The position numbers and the translations under genes are program-made. The notes under the pieces are model-generated. The model did not search any database, was not told the origin of the DNA, and was given only the letters and a program-made list of their open reading frames with translations. 64,000 nucleotides of DNA from Flectobacillus major DSM 103 (GTDB lineage Bacteria; Bacteroidota; Bacteroidia; Cytophagales; Spirosomataceae): the NCBI RefSeq assembly GCF_000427405.1, contig NZ_ATXY01000004.1:1-64000 (forward strand), given 5' to 3'. Positions 1 to 7,760 of this stretch are shown here, in pieces (within the stretch, counting starts at the first letter, position 1; every line of letters starts with the position of its first letter).

Positions 1-43
1 TACCCGAAAAGATTAATTAATACTGTGGATATACTTTTGTAGT

Positions 44-397
44 ATGAAATTACTGAAATATATACTTATCGTGCTAATTGGTCTACTATCTGTAGAGCAA
101 AAGTCTACGCATTTAGACAGTGTATATGCTATCGTTAAAAGCCATGTAAAAACCAGTCTGTTGCAAGGCTCTCATCTTTCAGTTTTCAATACGTTCAAAC
201 AAACTTCTTTTAACGATAATTCTTTTGATATAGAAATTGATGATGACGACGAAATTCGAGAATTAATCACATTTTCTGTACAAAAAACGCTTACCAATCC
301 TATCCAATATGTATTTTTTACGCAGGCTATAGTGCGTAAGAAAAGCGATTTCCAACAATCGACTCGTTACATATTATTTCGTCAACTCCTCATTTAG
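44..397 (+). CDS. Small exported protein of unknown function
   Basis: 117 residues with a hydrophobic N-terminus (about residues 1-18) that looks like a signal peptide or membrane anchor. The rest is polar, with an acidic run (DDDDE) near residue 67 and a basic end. I recognise no family. A TACTTTTG sequence at 32-39 fits the Bacteroidota -7 box TAnnTTTG but lies only 4 bases before the ATG, so the message would be nearly leaderless or the real start lies downstream. It precedes the TonB receptor by 78 bases on the same strand and could be cotranscribed with it. It is a plausible gene because the frame is open and the N-terminus is export-like, but nothing confirms it. Confidence 0.5.
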   Translation: MKLLKYILIVLIGLLSVEQKSTHLDSVYAIVKSHVKTSLLQGSHLSVFNTFKQTSFNDNSFDIEIDDDDEIRELITFSVQKTLTNPIQYVFFTQAIVRKKSDFQQSTRYILFRQLLI

Positions 398-475
398 GCC
401 ATAATTCATTTAACATTTAATTCTTCGTATATCCAAAAGGGTATATGCGTTAACTACTATATCTTAATCAAAATC

Positions 476-3400
476 ATGAAAAACAATTTTTATGCTAAGC
501 AATTTTGTCAATTGCTGACCACTCTCATTATGCTCTTTTGTGGCGTAAATACGTATGCTCAAATTACTACTTCGGCCATTTCGGGTCGAGTAAAAGACAA
601 AGCAGGCCACGAAATTCCGGGGGCTTCGGTTATTGCTACTTACTTGCCAACAGGAGCAAAATATGGCGTAGCTTCTAGTTCTGACGGCCATTTTACTATT
701 GCCAATATGAACCCTGGAGGGCCTTATAAAATTGTAGTAACTTTTGTAGGATATGCCCCTCAAGTAGCTGAAGGCTTGACGTTTAATTTGGGTTCTAATG
801 CCAATGTAGACTTTATTTTACAAGAAGAAAGTACCGCTTTGGCTGAAGTGGTGGTAAAAGGCGAAAAAGGCGGTACAAAGCTAGGAGCAGGTACTAATTT
901 GGGCGAGAACCAAATCAAAACCTTACCAACCTTGAGCAGAAGCCTTACCGATATGACCCGAATGACTCCTCAAAGTGCCAATAACTCGTTTGCAGGAACA
1001 AACTTTCGCTATAATAACGTAACTATCGACGGTACAATCAATAACGATGCCATTGGCTTTAGTCCATCGTTGGGAGGACAAAGCGGTACATCGGGTATGC
1101 CAGGGAGTAGTACAAGAACAAACCCTATTTCGTTAGATGCCATTCAGGATATACAGGTGTACATTGCTCCTTATGATGTCAAAATTGGTAATTTTACAGG
1201 TGGTTCAATCAATGCCGTAACCCGAAGTGGTACAAATGAAGTGACTGGGTCAGTGTATGGATTTGGGAGAAATGCTACTATTACAGGCCCTAATAATGCA
1301 GGCGATGGAGCTAAAGTTCCAAGCAGTTATTACGATTATCAGACAGGTTTTAGAGTGGGTTTACCTTTGATAAAAAACAAACTATTTTTCTTTACGAATG
1401 AAGAAATTACCCGCCGCCAAGAGCCACTTTTTTATGGGGCAGGTTATAAAGATGCCAACGGCAATCAGTTGTCGTTGATTGATGCAGCAACAGCACAAAA
1501 AATTACTGATTTTGTTAAAACTAATTATGGATTTGATGTTGGTGAAGCCAATAACTACAATATTTATGCTAAAAGTAATAAATTCTTTAATCGCTTAGAT
1601 TGGAATATCTCAGACAAACATCAGTTGTCGATTCGCAACAATTATATCACTTCAGAAGCCAGCAATCTTGAGCGTGATTTAGCGAATTTTAGGTTTTCTA
1701 GCATGGATTTCAAACAAATCAACAACCAAAATTCGACAGTAGCCGAGCTAAAAAGCCGTTTTGGGAATGCCTCTAATAGCCTCATTTTAGGGTATTCAGA
1801 TATTCATGATTACCGACAGCCTTTGAGTGGCAATGCGTCTTTTCCGCAGGTAGAAATTGCGGCTAATGGAGGTACTATTTTCTTAGGAAATGACCGTGAA
1901 GCAACGATTTTTAATATGCGTCAAAAAACCATTGAATTTACCGACAACTTTACTTGGTTTTCAGGGAAACATACATTTTTGGTAGGTACTCACAACGAAA
2001 TTTATCATATCAATTATGGCTTTGTCAATTCTTGGAATGGCCGTGTAGCATACCGTAATTTAGACGAGTTTTTTGCTGGAAAAGTAAACCGTGTGCGTGG
2101 CTCATATAATTTTACAAATAACGACCGCGATTATAACTTTGATAATCCGTATGCCAAATTCAATGTAGGAATGTTTAGTGTATATGCTCAGGACGAAATT
2201 CAGGTAAATGACCGTTTAAAACTTTCACCTGGCTTAAGGTTTGACTTAGCCACAACCGACTCGCCAGCGATTAGTACCATCGCCCACAATACGCCTATCG
2301 ACCCTAATGCGGGTACTACTTACAGTGCTACGCCACTGTCGCAGATTAATAATAAGATTTTTGGACAAGTATTGGTATCGCCAAGAATTGGCTTTAACTA
2401 TGATGTTAATGGCGACAAATCGTTGATTATTAGAGGTGGTTCGGGGATATTTACGGGTAAAATTCCTTTTGCTTGGCTAGGGTATGCCTTCTATAACGAT
2501 GGCGTTGGTTATGGTTCGTTTGATGTTAATAACCTTGCAACAAAAACTGGTGTAAAAGGTGATGTGCTGAAAGATGGTGCAAAAACTTTTGCTTTCAATA
2601 ACGGACAAGGCAACCAAACTCAGGTTGATGTTATGAATAATAACTTCAAAATGCCTCAGGTTTGGAGAAGTAGTTTGGCTGTTGATTATAATACCAATGG
2701 TTATAAATTTACCCTTGAAGGAATTTTTACAAAAACTATTAACGACCTAAAATTCCAACAAGTTAACCTCAAAGATTCTGTAAAATACTTTAGTTATGAT
2801 ACCGACCGTCAAATGCCTATTTATTTGTCGGGAGGAGCCTCTGGACAAAAAGTAAATACTGGATTCTCAAATGCTTATATGCTGTCTAACACTTCGCAAG
2901 GGTATCGTTATAGCTTGACGGGTCAGGTAGCCAAAAATTATAATTTTGGCTTGAATATCTCGGTAGCTTATACTTATGGCCAGTCATGGGATTTAACCAA
3001 TGGTATTCGTAACTCGATGGAGTCTAACTGGCAACTGAACCAGTCGTTGACACCAAACGACCCTAAATTAGCTTATTCAAACTTCGATATTCGTCATAGA
3101 ATTATAGCGTCGATTGGTTATAAAAAGCAATGGAATAAAACTCATGCAACTACCGTTTCAACAGTGATTAGTGCTCAGTCGGGCAATCCGTTTACATGGG
3201 GCTTTGTGAATGCTACATTGGCCAATACACCACAAGCTGCTGGCTTGGCATATATTTTCAAAGATACCGACGAGGCTACCAAATACATGGTTGATTATAA
3301 AGATGCTAACGGTACTACCATTACGGCAGCACAGCAGGCTCAGGAGTTTATGAATTTTGTCAATGCAGATTCGTATTTAAGTACCCGAAAAGGCACTTTT

Positions 3401-3730
3401 ACCGAGCGAAATACTGGCCGTACACCTTGGAACACAACAGCCGACCTCAGAATTATGCACGATATTGCTATCCATTCAGGTAAAAAGGCTCATACAATCC
3501 AAGTGTCGTTAGATGTCATCAATTTTACCAATTTATTGAATAGCGGTTGGGGAAGGGTGTATTTTGTATCAAATACCTTCAATTCAACGTCGAGTCTTGG
3601 ATTGGTTCGCAAAAACTCAGGTACAGCTGCCGACCCTGTTTATAACTTTATCAAGCCTTCTACTCCTTATTCGGTCGACCAATTGGCTTCTCGATACCAA
3701 GCTCAGTTGGGTTTGCGATATAGTTTTTAA
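476..3730 (+). CDS. TonB-dependent receptor, Oar-like, with carboxypeptidase-regulatory domain
   Basis: 1084-residue outer membrane receptor. A signal peptide ends near residue 28 (TYAQ). A CarboxypepD_reg-like beta-sandwich follows (about 33-115, with ISGRVKDKAGHEIPGASV and FVGYAP), then a plug domain (about 130-255, with TIDGTINND and the GGSINAVTRSGTN strand), then a large 22-strand type barrel that ends in aromatic LRYSF, the usual barrel-assembly signature. The plug-barrel layout without a SusD partner next to it resembles the Oar/OmpA-related TonB receptors of Bacteroidota and Myxococcota. The substrate cannot be read from the sequence. It is followed by a strong terminator. Confidence 0.95.
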   Translation: MKNNFYAKQFCQLLTTLIMLFCGVNTYAQITTSAISGRVKDKAGHEIPGASVIATYLPTGAKYGVASSSDGHFTIANMNPGGPYKIVVTFVGYAPQVAEGLTFNLGSNANVDFILQEESTALAEVVVKGEKGGTKLGAGTNLGENQIKTLPTLSRSLTDMTRMTPQSANNSFAGTNFRYNNVTIDGTINNDAIGFSPSLGGQSGTSGMPGSSTRTNPISLDAIQDIQVYIAPYDVKIGNFTGGSINAVTRSGTNEVTGSVYGFGRNATITGPNNAGDGAKVPSSYYDYQTGFRVGLPLIKNKLFFFTNEEITRRQEPLFYGAGYKDANGNQLSLIDAATAQKITDFVKTNYGFDVGEANNYNIYAKSNKFFNRLDWNISDKHQLSIRNNYITSEASNLERDLANFRFSSMDFKQINNQNSTVAELKSRFGNASNSLILGYSDIHDYRQPLSGNASFPQVEIAANGGTIFLGNDREATIFNMRQKTIEFTDNFTWFSGKHTFLVGTHNEIYHINYGFVNSWNGRVAYRNLDEFFAGKVNRVRGSYNFTNNDRDYNFDNPYAKFNVGMFSVYAQDEIQVNDRLKLSPGLRFDLATTDSPAISTIAHNTPIDPNAGTTYSATPLSQINNKIFGQVLVSPRIGFNYDVNGDKSLIIRGGSGIFTGKIPFAWLGYAFYNDGVGYGSFDVNNLATKTGVKGDVLKDGAKTFAFNNGQGNQTQVDVMNNNFKMPQVWRSSLAVDYNTNGYKFTLEGIFTKTINDLKFQQVNLKDSVKYFSYDTDRQMPIYLSGGASGQKVNTGFSNAYMLSNTSQGYRYSLTGQVAKNYNFGLNISVAYTYGQSWDLTNGIRNSMESNWQLNQSLTPNDPKLAYSNFDIRHRIIASIGYKKQWNKTHATTVSTVISAQSGNPFTWGFVNATLANTPQAAGLAYIFKDTDEATKYMVDYKDANGTTITAAQQAQEFMNFVNADSYLSTRKGTFTERNTGRTPWNTTADLRIMHDIAIHSGKKAHTIQVSLDVINFTNLLNSGWGRVYFVSNTFNSTSSLGLVRKNSGTAADPVYNFIKPSTPYSVDQLASRYQAQLGLRYSF

Positions 3731-3750
3731 GTAAGTTTTGGCTACAATCA

Positions 3751-3791
3751 AAATCGGCGAATCTTGGTATAAAAGGTTCGCCGATTTTTTT
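3751..3791 (+). terminator. Rho-independent terminator after the TonB receptor
   Basis: A perfect 11-bp stem (AAATCGGCGAA at 3751-3761 pairs with 3777-3787) with a 15-base loop, followed by a T run to 3791. It lies 20 bases after the receptor stop and separates it from the convergent replication gene. Confidence 0.85.
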
Positions 3792-3833
3792 GATAATCAA
3801 AAATTCAATCTCGGAATACTGCACACCTCAATT

Positions 3834-4895
3834 TTATGCCTTGGTTTTCTTTTTTACTAATCCTAAGCAAGCCAGTATCCAAGCGGTTCGGTTTTTTACT
3901 TTTGGGTGTACTCCATTGTTGAGTTCTATATCGAGCATAATAAACTGCCGCAATAAATCTTGGTTGGCTAAGATTTTTTCAATCTGGTAATCGGGCATAT
4001 TGTAATCTCGTTTCAAAATAATAGAGGCTGAAGTTACAAGAGAGTACGGGTCGGCCATTTGCTGTACAGCTACAGAAAGCTCTTCTTTTTCTCGGTTACT
4101 AATCGTAATGGCATTGATAATTGTAAAGGTTAGATGCGTAATATTTCTGAGTTTTTTATCAGTACTTTCATAGTCAAAATGAATGGGTTCGTAGCTACTT
4201 TCTGCTAGTTCTCGTTTGGCGGGTTCTATTACGTACTTTTTAAAGTCCTTGAAATTGGTATATTTTTCGGTATCTACTCCTAGTATTTTCCGAAGTTCAT
4301 CGATACTATAAATGAAAACACTTCTATTTTGTCCGATGTGCATCCTCAAAAGACGGTACATCGGGGTTGTATACACCGATTTAAAGCTCAATACGCTCTC
4401 CAATTTGTACTTGGCATACTGTTTCTCCAGATAGAATAAAAACGGCGAAATTTGGGGATTTGTGTAAAACTCCAAAAAACCTTTGTCGGGGTTGTATTCT
4501 ATTTTGATAAATGGAAAAATATGAATAAACTTTTCTTTCTTGGATGTCTTCGATATTTCTTCAATTGTAATAGGTTTTGAGCCAAGTGTGGCTGAGTATG
4601 TTTTTAAATCGGCATACTTGATATGCTTTGAAATATACCGCAGCGGAATCTTGATGATAAGCCCCGTTGTTGTTGACATATCTTTTGATTTATCAAAATC
4701 TATTTGATTAATAAAAAATTCAAAAATCTTTTGTTCGATACGACTGTAACGGGCATGACTTACAACCAAGTTATTGGGCAGGTAGTTATGAACCCTCTTC
4801 TCAATAAAAGTTTGTTCTTCAAAAAGATATTCTGCACTTTCAACGCTTGATTCTTCTTGCTGTTTTTTTTCTTTTTTTGTCATGTTCTTGCTCAT
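3834..4895 (-). CDS. Plasmid replication initiator, Rep_3/RepB superfamily
   Basis: 353 residues. After a charged, lysine-rich start, the segment NNLVVSHARYSRIEQKIFEF (about residues 40-60) is the typical opening of the first winged-helix domain of Rep_3 (RepB/RepE/Pi) initiators. The second winged helix follows at about 185-285 (YSIDELRKILGVD, then FKKYVIEPAKREL, the recognition-helix segment). Such proteins bind iterons as monomers to start replication and repress their own gene as dimers. The gene points away from a block of eight iterons and two DnaA boxes directly upstream, which is the usual arrangement. A second ATG lies 4 codons downstream (MTKK). The C-terminal tail beyond about 290 is specific to the Bacteroidota members. 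The function is well supported by both family and context. Confidence 0.9.
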   Translation of the reverse strand: MSKNMTKKEKKQQEESSVESAEYLFEEQTFIEKRVHNYLPNNLVVSHARYSRIEQKIFEFFINQIDFDKSKDMSTTTGLIIKIPLRYISKHIKYADLKTYSATLGSKPITIEEISKTSKKEKFIHIFPFIKIEYNPDKGFLEFYTNPQISPFLFYLEKQYAKYKLESVLSFKSVYTTPMYRLLRMHIGQNRSVFIYSIDELRKILGVDTEKYTNFKDFKKYVIEPAKRELAESSYEPIHFDYESTDKKLRNITHLTFTIINAITISNREKEELSVAVQQMADPYSLVTSASIILKRDYNMPDYQIEKILANQDLLRQFIMLDIELNNGVHPKVKNRTAWILACLGLVKKKTKA

Positions 4896-4963
4896 TGAAA
4901 ATTATGTTAGATGTAGGTTGGGTTTGTTATTTGGGGAGGCTTTAAGTTGTGCTGTTACAAAAG

Positions 4964-4972
4964 TTATCCACA
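4964..4972 (+). promoter_or_regulatory. DnaA box TTATCCACA
   Basis: Perfect match to the bacterial DnaA box, directly upstream of the initiator gene and followed by TTTT. It is the same 13-base string as the second box at 5252. Confidence 0.75.
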
Positions 4973-5017
4973 TTTTAAATGACTTATTCTTGAATATATG
5001 CTATAAATATACGTAAA

Positions 5018-5114
5018 AGTGTCCGAAAACTCCCCTTAGAGTGTCCGAAAACTCCCCTTATTTTCGTTTTAAGTGTCCGAAAACTCCCCTTAGAGTGTCC
5101 GAAAACTCCCCTTA
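5018..5114 (+). repeat. Iterons 1-4 (two tandem pairs)
   Basis: Four identical copies of GTGTCCGAAAACTCCCCTTA, at 5019-5038, 5041-5060, 5073-5092 and 5095-5114. Each is preceded by A. Starts are 22, 32 and 22 bp apart, close to two, three and two helical turns, so all four would face the same side of the DNA. They lie near the initiator gene and may serve both replication and autoregulation. Confidence 0.9.
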
Positions 5115-5251
5115 CGGTTTGTATATTACTGTATATCAAGCACTTACAAGCCCCCTAAATCATACAAATTATAAATGATAAATATATAAATCAAGAGAAA
5201 AATTTAAAAAAATTACTAAAAATAATAGGTTTTAGGTTTTATTTTCTGGAG

Positions 5252-5260
5252 TTATCCACA
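5252..5260 (+). promoter_or_regulatory. DnaA box TTATCCACA (second)
   Basis: Perfect DnaA box at the right edge of the AT-rich tract, between iteron groups 1-4 and 5-8. Its position next to a likely unwinding zone fits a role in opening the origin with host DnaA. Confidence 0.75.
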
Positions 5261-5310
5261 TTTTCAGCTTTAACAGTTTCCTTTGTTTTATTGAAAATAA
5301 AAATGCCGCG

Positions 5311-5594
5311 AGTGTCCGAAAACTCCCCTTATTTTCATAAAAATAAAGCTAAATGAGTCTTTATGAGACAAATACTAAAAATGCCCGAGTGTCTGAAAAC
5401 TCCCCTTACGGTTTTTTTGGCTAAAACCAAGACAGACAATTTTTAGTAAAAACTGGACTTCGAGTGTCCGAAAACTCCCCTTAGAGATATTTTGGGCCTT
5501 TTTTTCATGACAGAAAAGGCTTTTTCTGTCATTTTTAGGCCTATTTTAAGAGTTATAATCCTCTATTTGTTAGAGTGTCCGAAAACTCCCCTTA
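5311..5594 (+). repeat. Iterons 5-8 (dispersed group)
   Basis: Four more copies at 5312-5331, 5389-5408, 5464-5483 and 5575-5594 in the same direction as the first group. The copy at 5389 has one change (GTCTGA in place of GTCCGA). Spacings of 77, 75 and 111 bp are much wider than in the first group. This could be a second binding cluster used for copy-number control by handcuffing, which is inference. Confidence 0.88.
5507..5532. repeat. Perfect hairpin in the origin
   Basis: An 11-bp perfect inverted repeat (5507-5517 with 5522-5532, core TGACAGAAAA) around a GGCT loop. An outer GGCCT/AGGCC pair (5495-5499 and 5537-5541) could extend it. It lies between iterons 7 and 8. It might be a primosome or single-strand initiation signal, or a regulator site; the sequence does not decide. 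Confidence 0.6.
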
Positions 5595-5631
5595 TTAGTT
5601 TTTTTTACAAAATACTAATAAATATCCTCCT

Positions 5632-5687
5632 TTTTGTAGTAAAGTTATGACAAAATAGTATATATTTGTAACAACTTTACTACAAAA
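5632..5687 (+). promoter_or_regulatory. parA promoter inside a 15-bp inverted repeat (operator)
   Basis: TTTTGTAGTAAAGTT at 5632-5646 is repeated exactly as the reverse complement at 5673-5687. Between the arms lies TATATTTG (5661-5668), a perfect TAnnTTTG -7 box, which puts the transcript start near 5673 and a leader of about 24 bases before the parA ATG. An operator flanking and overlapping the promoter is what is expected for autorepression by a ParA with an N-terminal DNA-binding domain, as this one has. Confidence 0.7.
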
Positions 5688-5696
5688 TATTTTACA

Positions 5697-6650
5697 ATGC
5701 TTACACACGAAAATGCCTTAAAATTTTTTCGACATCGCCCTGCTATATCGGTTGCAGCAGTAGAAAAACAAGCCTCTATTCCTTCAGGAACAATTGCTCA
5801 GGCATTATCAAAAGGAAGACAACTCAGCGAAAAACACTTAGTAGCCCTAGATGGCGTGTTACGAGATTACGGATATACCGACGATTTATACCAAAAAGCT
5901 CGTGTTGTTTCGGTGATTAACCACAAAGGCGGTGTTGGCAAAACCACTACCGTTTGTTCGCTTGGTGAAGCATTGGCCAATAAAGGTTTTAAGGTTTTGA
6001 TGATAGACCTCGACCCACAAGGCAACCTCAGCCAAATCTTGGGTATCGAACAGCCCGAATCGCAAGTAGCAGATGCTTTGATTCACGATGCTGAGTTTCC
6101 AACGATAACGCTCGACGAAGGATTAGACCTTGCTCCTAGCGATATAGACTTAGGTAATGCCGAATACCAGCTCATATTAGTACCAGGAGGTGATTTACGC
6201 CTTAAAAACCGTATGACTCCCCTACTGACCAAATACGATTATATTTTGATTGACTGCCCTCCTTCTTTGGGTAAACTCACGGTTTCGGCCATGTATGCGT
6301 CCGACTCGTGCTTGATTACGATGCAACCCGAAATGGCCGCCATGAAAGGCGTAAATTCGTTGTTGGAGAAAATACACGAAATCAAGAAAAACCTTAATCC
6401 GATGCTCGATATAGATGGTTTGGTATTTACGATGGTCAAGAAAAACAGTGTACATGATGGAATCAAAGAAGCCGTTCGTCAAAATCTTCCTTTGCGTATT
6501 TTCAATACAGAAATAAAACATTTGGTTGATTTTCAGAAAGCTCAAGTAGCTGGTAATACCATTTCAAAGTTTGCCAATAATTCGGAAGCTGCAAGTCTTT
6601 ACAATGCTTTTTGTGCCGAATACATCGATTACCTTCAGTTTGTAAAATAA
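5697..6650 (+). CDS. parA: ParA partition ATPase with N-terminal helix-turn-helix
   Basis: 317 residues, a type Ia ParA. Residues 1-65 form a small helical DNA-binding domain, then the deviant Walker A KGGVGKTTT (77-85), Walker A' LMIDLDPQGN (101-110) and Walker B YILIDCPPS (182-190). The enzyme forms ATP-dependent filaments or gradients on the nucleoid and positions ParB-parS complexes so that each daughter cell inherits the replicon. The extra N-terminal domain is typical of plasmid ParAs that repress their own operon. parB starts 6 bases after the stop, so the two genes form an operon. Confidence 0.95.
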   Translation: MLTHENALKFFRHRPAISVAAVEKQASIPSGTIAQALSKGRQLSEKHLVALDGVLRDYGYTDDLYQKARVVSVINHKGGVGKTTTVCSLGEALANKGFKVLMIDLDPQGNLSQILGIEQPESQVADALIHDAEFPTITLDEGLDLAPSDIDLGNAEYQLILVPGGDLRLKNRMTPLLTKYDYILIDCPPSLGKLTVSAMYASDSCLITMQPEMAAMKGVNSLLEKIHEIKKNLNPMLDIDGLVFTMVKKNSVHDGIKEAVRQNLPLRIFNTEIKHLVDFQKAQVAGNTISKFANNSEAASLYNAFCAEYIDYLQFVK

Positions 6651-6656
6651 TTAGAA

Positions 6657-7565
6657 ATGGCTAAAATCAATATAGGCAATTTAATTGCTAGCAAAACCAA
6701 AGAGACATTCAGCAACAATCAGTTAATCAATAGTGAGACTGTCAAAAATAATATTCAAATTCTGGAAGAGCTTAGGGTTTTTATTCCACCTTTGGGCATA
6801 GATGAATATAGCCAGCTAGAGGCTAATATTATTAAAAATGGGTGTCGTGATGCCCTTACTGTTTGGGAAACAACCGCAGGAGTACTTGACCCTTCAGTAG
6901 ATAATCCACAAGTGCCACAGTATATTTTGGTAGATGGTCATAACCGATATGACATTTGCAAAAAGAACAATATTACCTTCAATGTACAATTAATGTCTTT
7001 TACTTCTTTGCAACAAGTAAAAGAGTATATGATTGATTTACAGTTAGGTAGGCGTAATTTAACCCCCGAACAAGTTTCCTATTTTAGAGGCTTACGTTTT
7101 CTAAATGAGAAAAATGATATAGGTAAATATGAGCGTCAGAACCATGCGGTTCAAAATGAACCTTATGATAAAACCGATGTTGGCGATACTGCCGAGCGTT
7201 TGGCAAACGAATTTAATGTAGCTCGTTCTACTATCAAGCGAGACGCGGCCTTTGCCAAAGGACTAAACAAACTGGACTCGTCATTGAGAAATGATATTTT
7301 GACAGGCAAAAAGAAAGTTGCTAAGGGAATGATTCAGGCTTTGGCAAAAGATAACGAGCTAACTCAACCTATAGAACAGCTAGAAGAGCTTGAGGCTATT
7401 GTACCAAAAAATCCAGAAGTTAGTAAATTCAATACGACTGATTTTGATTCAGACTATCAGTTGCTTCTTCAAACAGCCAATAAGTTTTATCAGGCCAAAA
7501 ACCAAAAATCTTTGCAAGAGTTACAGGCTTTAGTCAAAAAAATGGGAAGTTATATTGTAGAATAA
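6657..7565 (+). CDS. parB: ParB partition protein (centromere binding)
   Basis: 302 residues. The N-terminal ParB/sulfiredoxin-like fold (about 38-130) has LVDGHNRYDI at 91-100 in place of the classical GERR box, like the KorB or plasmid ParB branch. A helix-turn-helix follows at about 176-200 (TAERLANEFNVARSTIKRD). The C-terminal part (about 240-302) is likely the dimerisation and coiled segment. ParB loads at parS and interacts with the ParA encoded just upstream. Unusually, the coding sequence contains a copy of the putative parS palindrome (7144-7167), which encodes residues 163-170 in a linker just before the HTH. Confidence 0.93.
   Translation: MAKINIGNLIASKTKETFSNNQLINSETVKNNIQILEELRVFIPPLGIDEYSQLEANIIKNGCRDALTVWETTAGVLDPSVDNPQVPQYILVDGHNRYDICKKNNITFNVQLMSFTSLQQVKEYMIDLQLGRRNLTPEQVSYFRGLRFLNEKNDIGKYERQNHAVQNEPYDKTDVGDTAERLANEFNVARSTIKRDAAFAKGLNKLDSSLRNDILTGKKKVAKGMIQALAKDNELTQPIEQLEELEAIVPKNPEVSKFNTTDFDSDYQLLLQTANKFYQAKNQKSLQELQALVKKMGSYIVE
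7144..7167 (+). promoter_or_regulatory. Putative parS site inside parB
   Basis: ATGC-GGTTCAAAATGAACC-TTATG. The 15-bp palindrome and both flanks match the pair of sites downstream of parB, differing only in the central AAAA/TTTT. It lies in the parB frame (residues HAVQNEPY). The assignment as parS is inference from symmetry, repetition and location. Confidence 0.65.
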
Positions 7566-7591
7566 AAACCCAAAGATTTTGGTTAATAATC

Positions 7592-7659
7592 ATGCGGTTC
7601 ATTTTGAACCTTATGCTTTCAGGTTCATTGAAAAGCATAAGGTTCAAAATGAACCGCAT
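7592..7659. promoter_or_regulatory. Double parS-like site: 28-bp perfect inverted repeat downstream of parB
   Basis: Arms 7592-7619 and 7632-7659 are exact reverse complements over 28 bp, with a 12-base loop. Each arm contains the 15-bp palindrome GGTTCATTTTGAACC (7596-7610) or its complement (7641-7655), so palindromes are nested in a larger one. The loop carries a further half site (GGTTCATT). It sits 26 bp after the parB stop, a usual place for plasmid centromeres. A terminator is less likely because no T run follows. Confidence 0.72.
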
Positions 7660-7760
7660 ACTTTTTGGCATGTTTTAGTACAAAAGAACCTTAAAAGCAC
7701 ACAAATCTTTGGGGAAAGAAGGGCTTATTTGACTAAATTGCTTTTTTAGTTAATCCAAAA

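Larger units (their letters stand above)
4896..5696. other. Replication origin region (iterons, DnaA boxes, AT-rich zone)
   Basis: An 800-bp stretch without genes between the initiator and parA. It holds eight copies of a 20-21 bp iteron in the same orientation, two perfect TTATCCACA DnaA boxes, a very AT-rich tract at about 5155-5250 that could be the unwinding element, a hairpin at 5507-5532 and the parA promoter at the right end. The arrangement matches iteron-controlled origins of theta-replicating plasmids and chromids. The exact start of replication cannot be read. Confidence 0.88.

Noticed and set aside
3834-4895. Transposase or integrase
   Set aside because: The sequence matches the Rep_3 winged-helix initiators, and the iterons and DnaA boxes are adjacent.
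5018-5594. CRISPR array
   Set aside because: The repeats are only 20-21 bp, the gaps range from 2 to about 200 bp and no cas gene is near. A Rep gene and DnaA boxes show these are iterons.
7592-7659. Rho-independent terminator of parB
   Set aside because: The stem is very long and has no T run on either side, and its palindromic core is repeated inside parB. A partition site is more likely.
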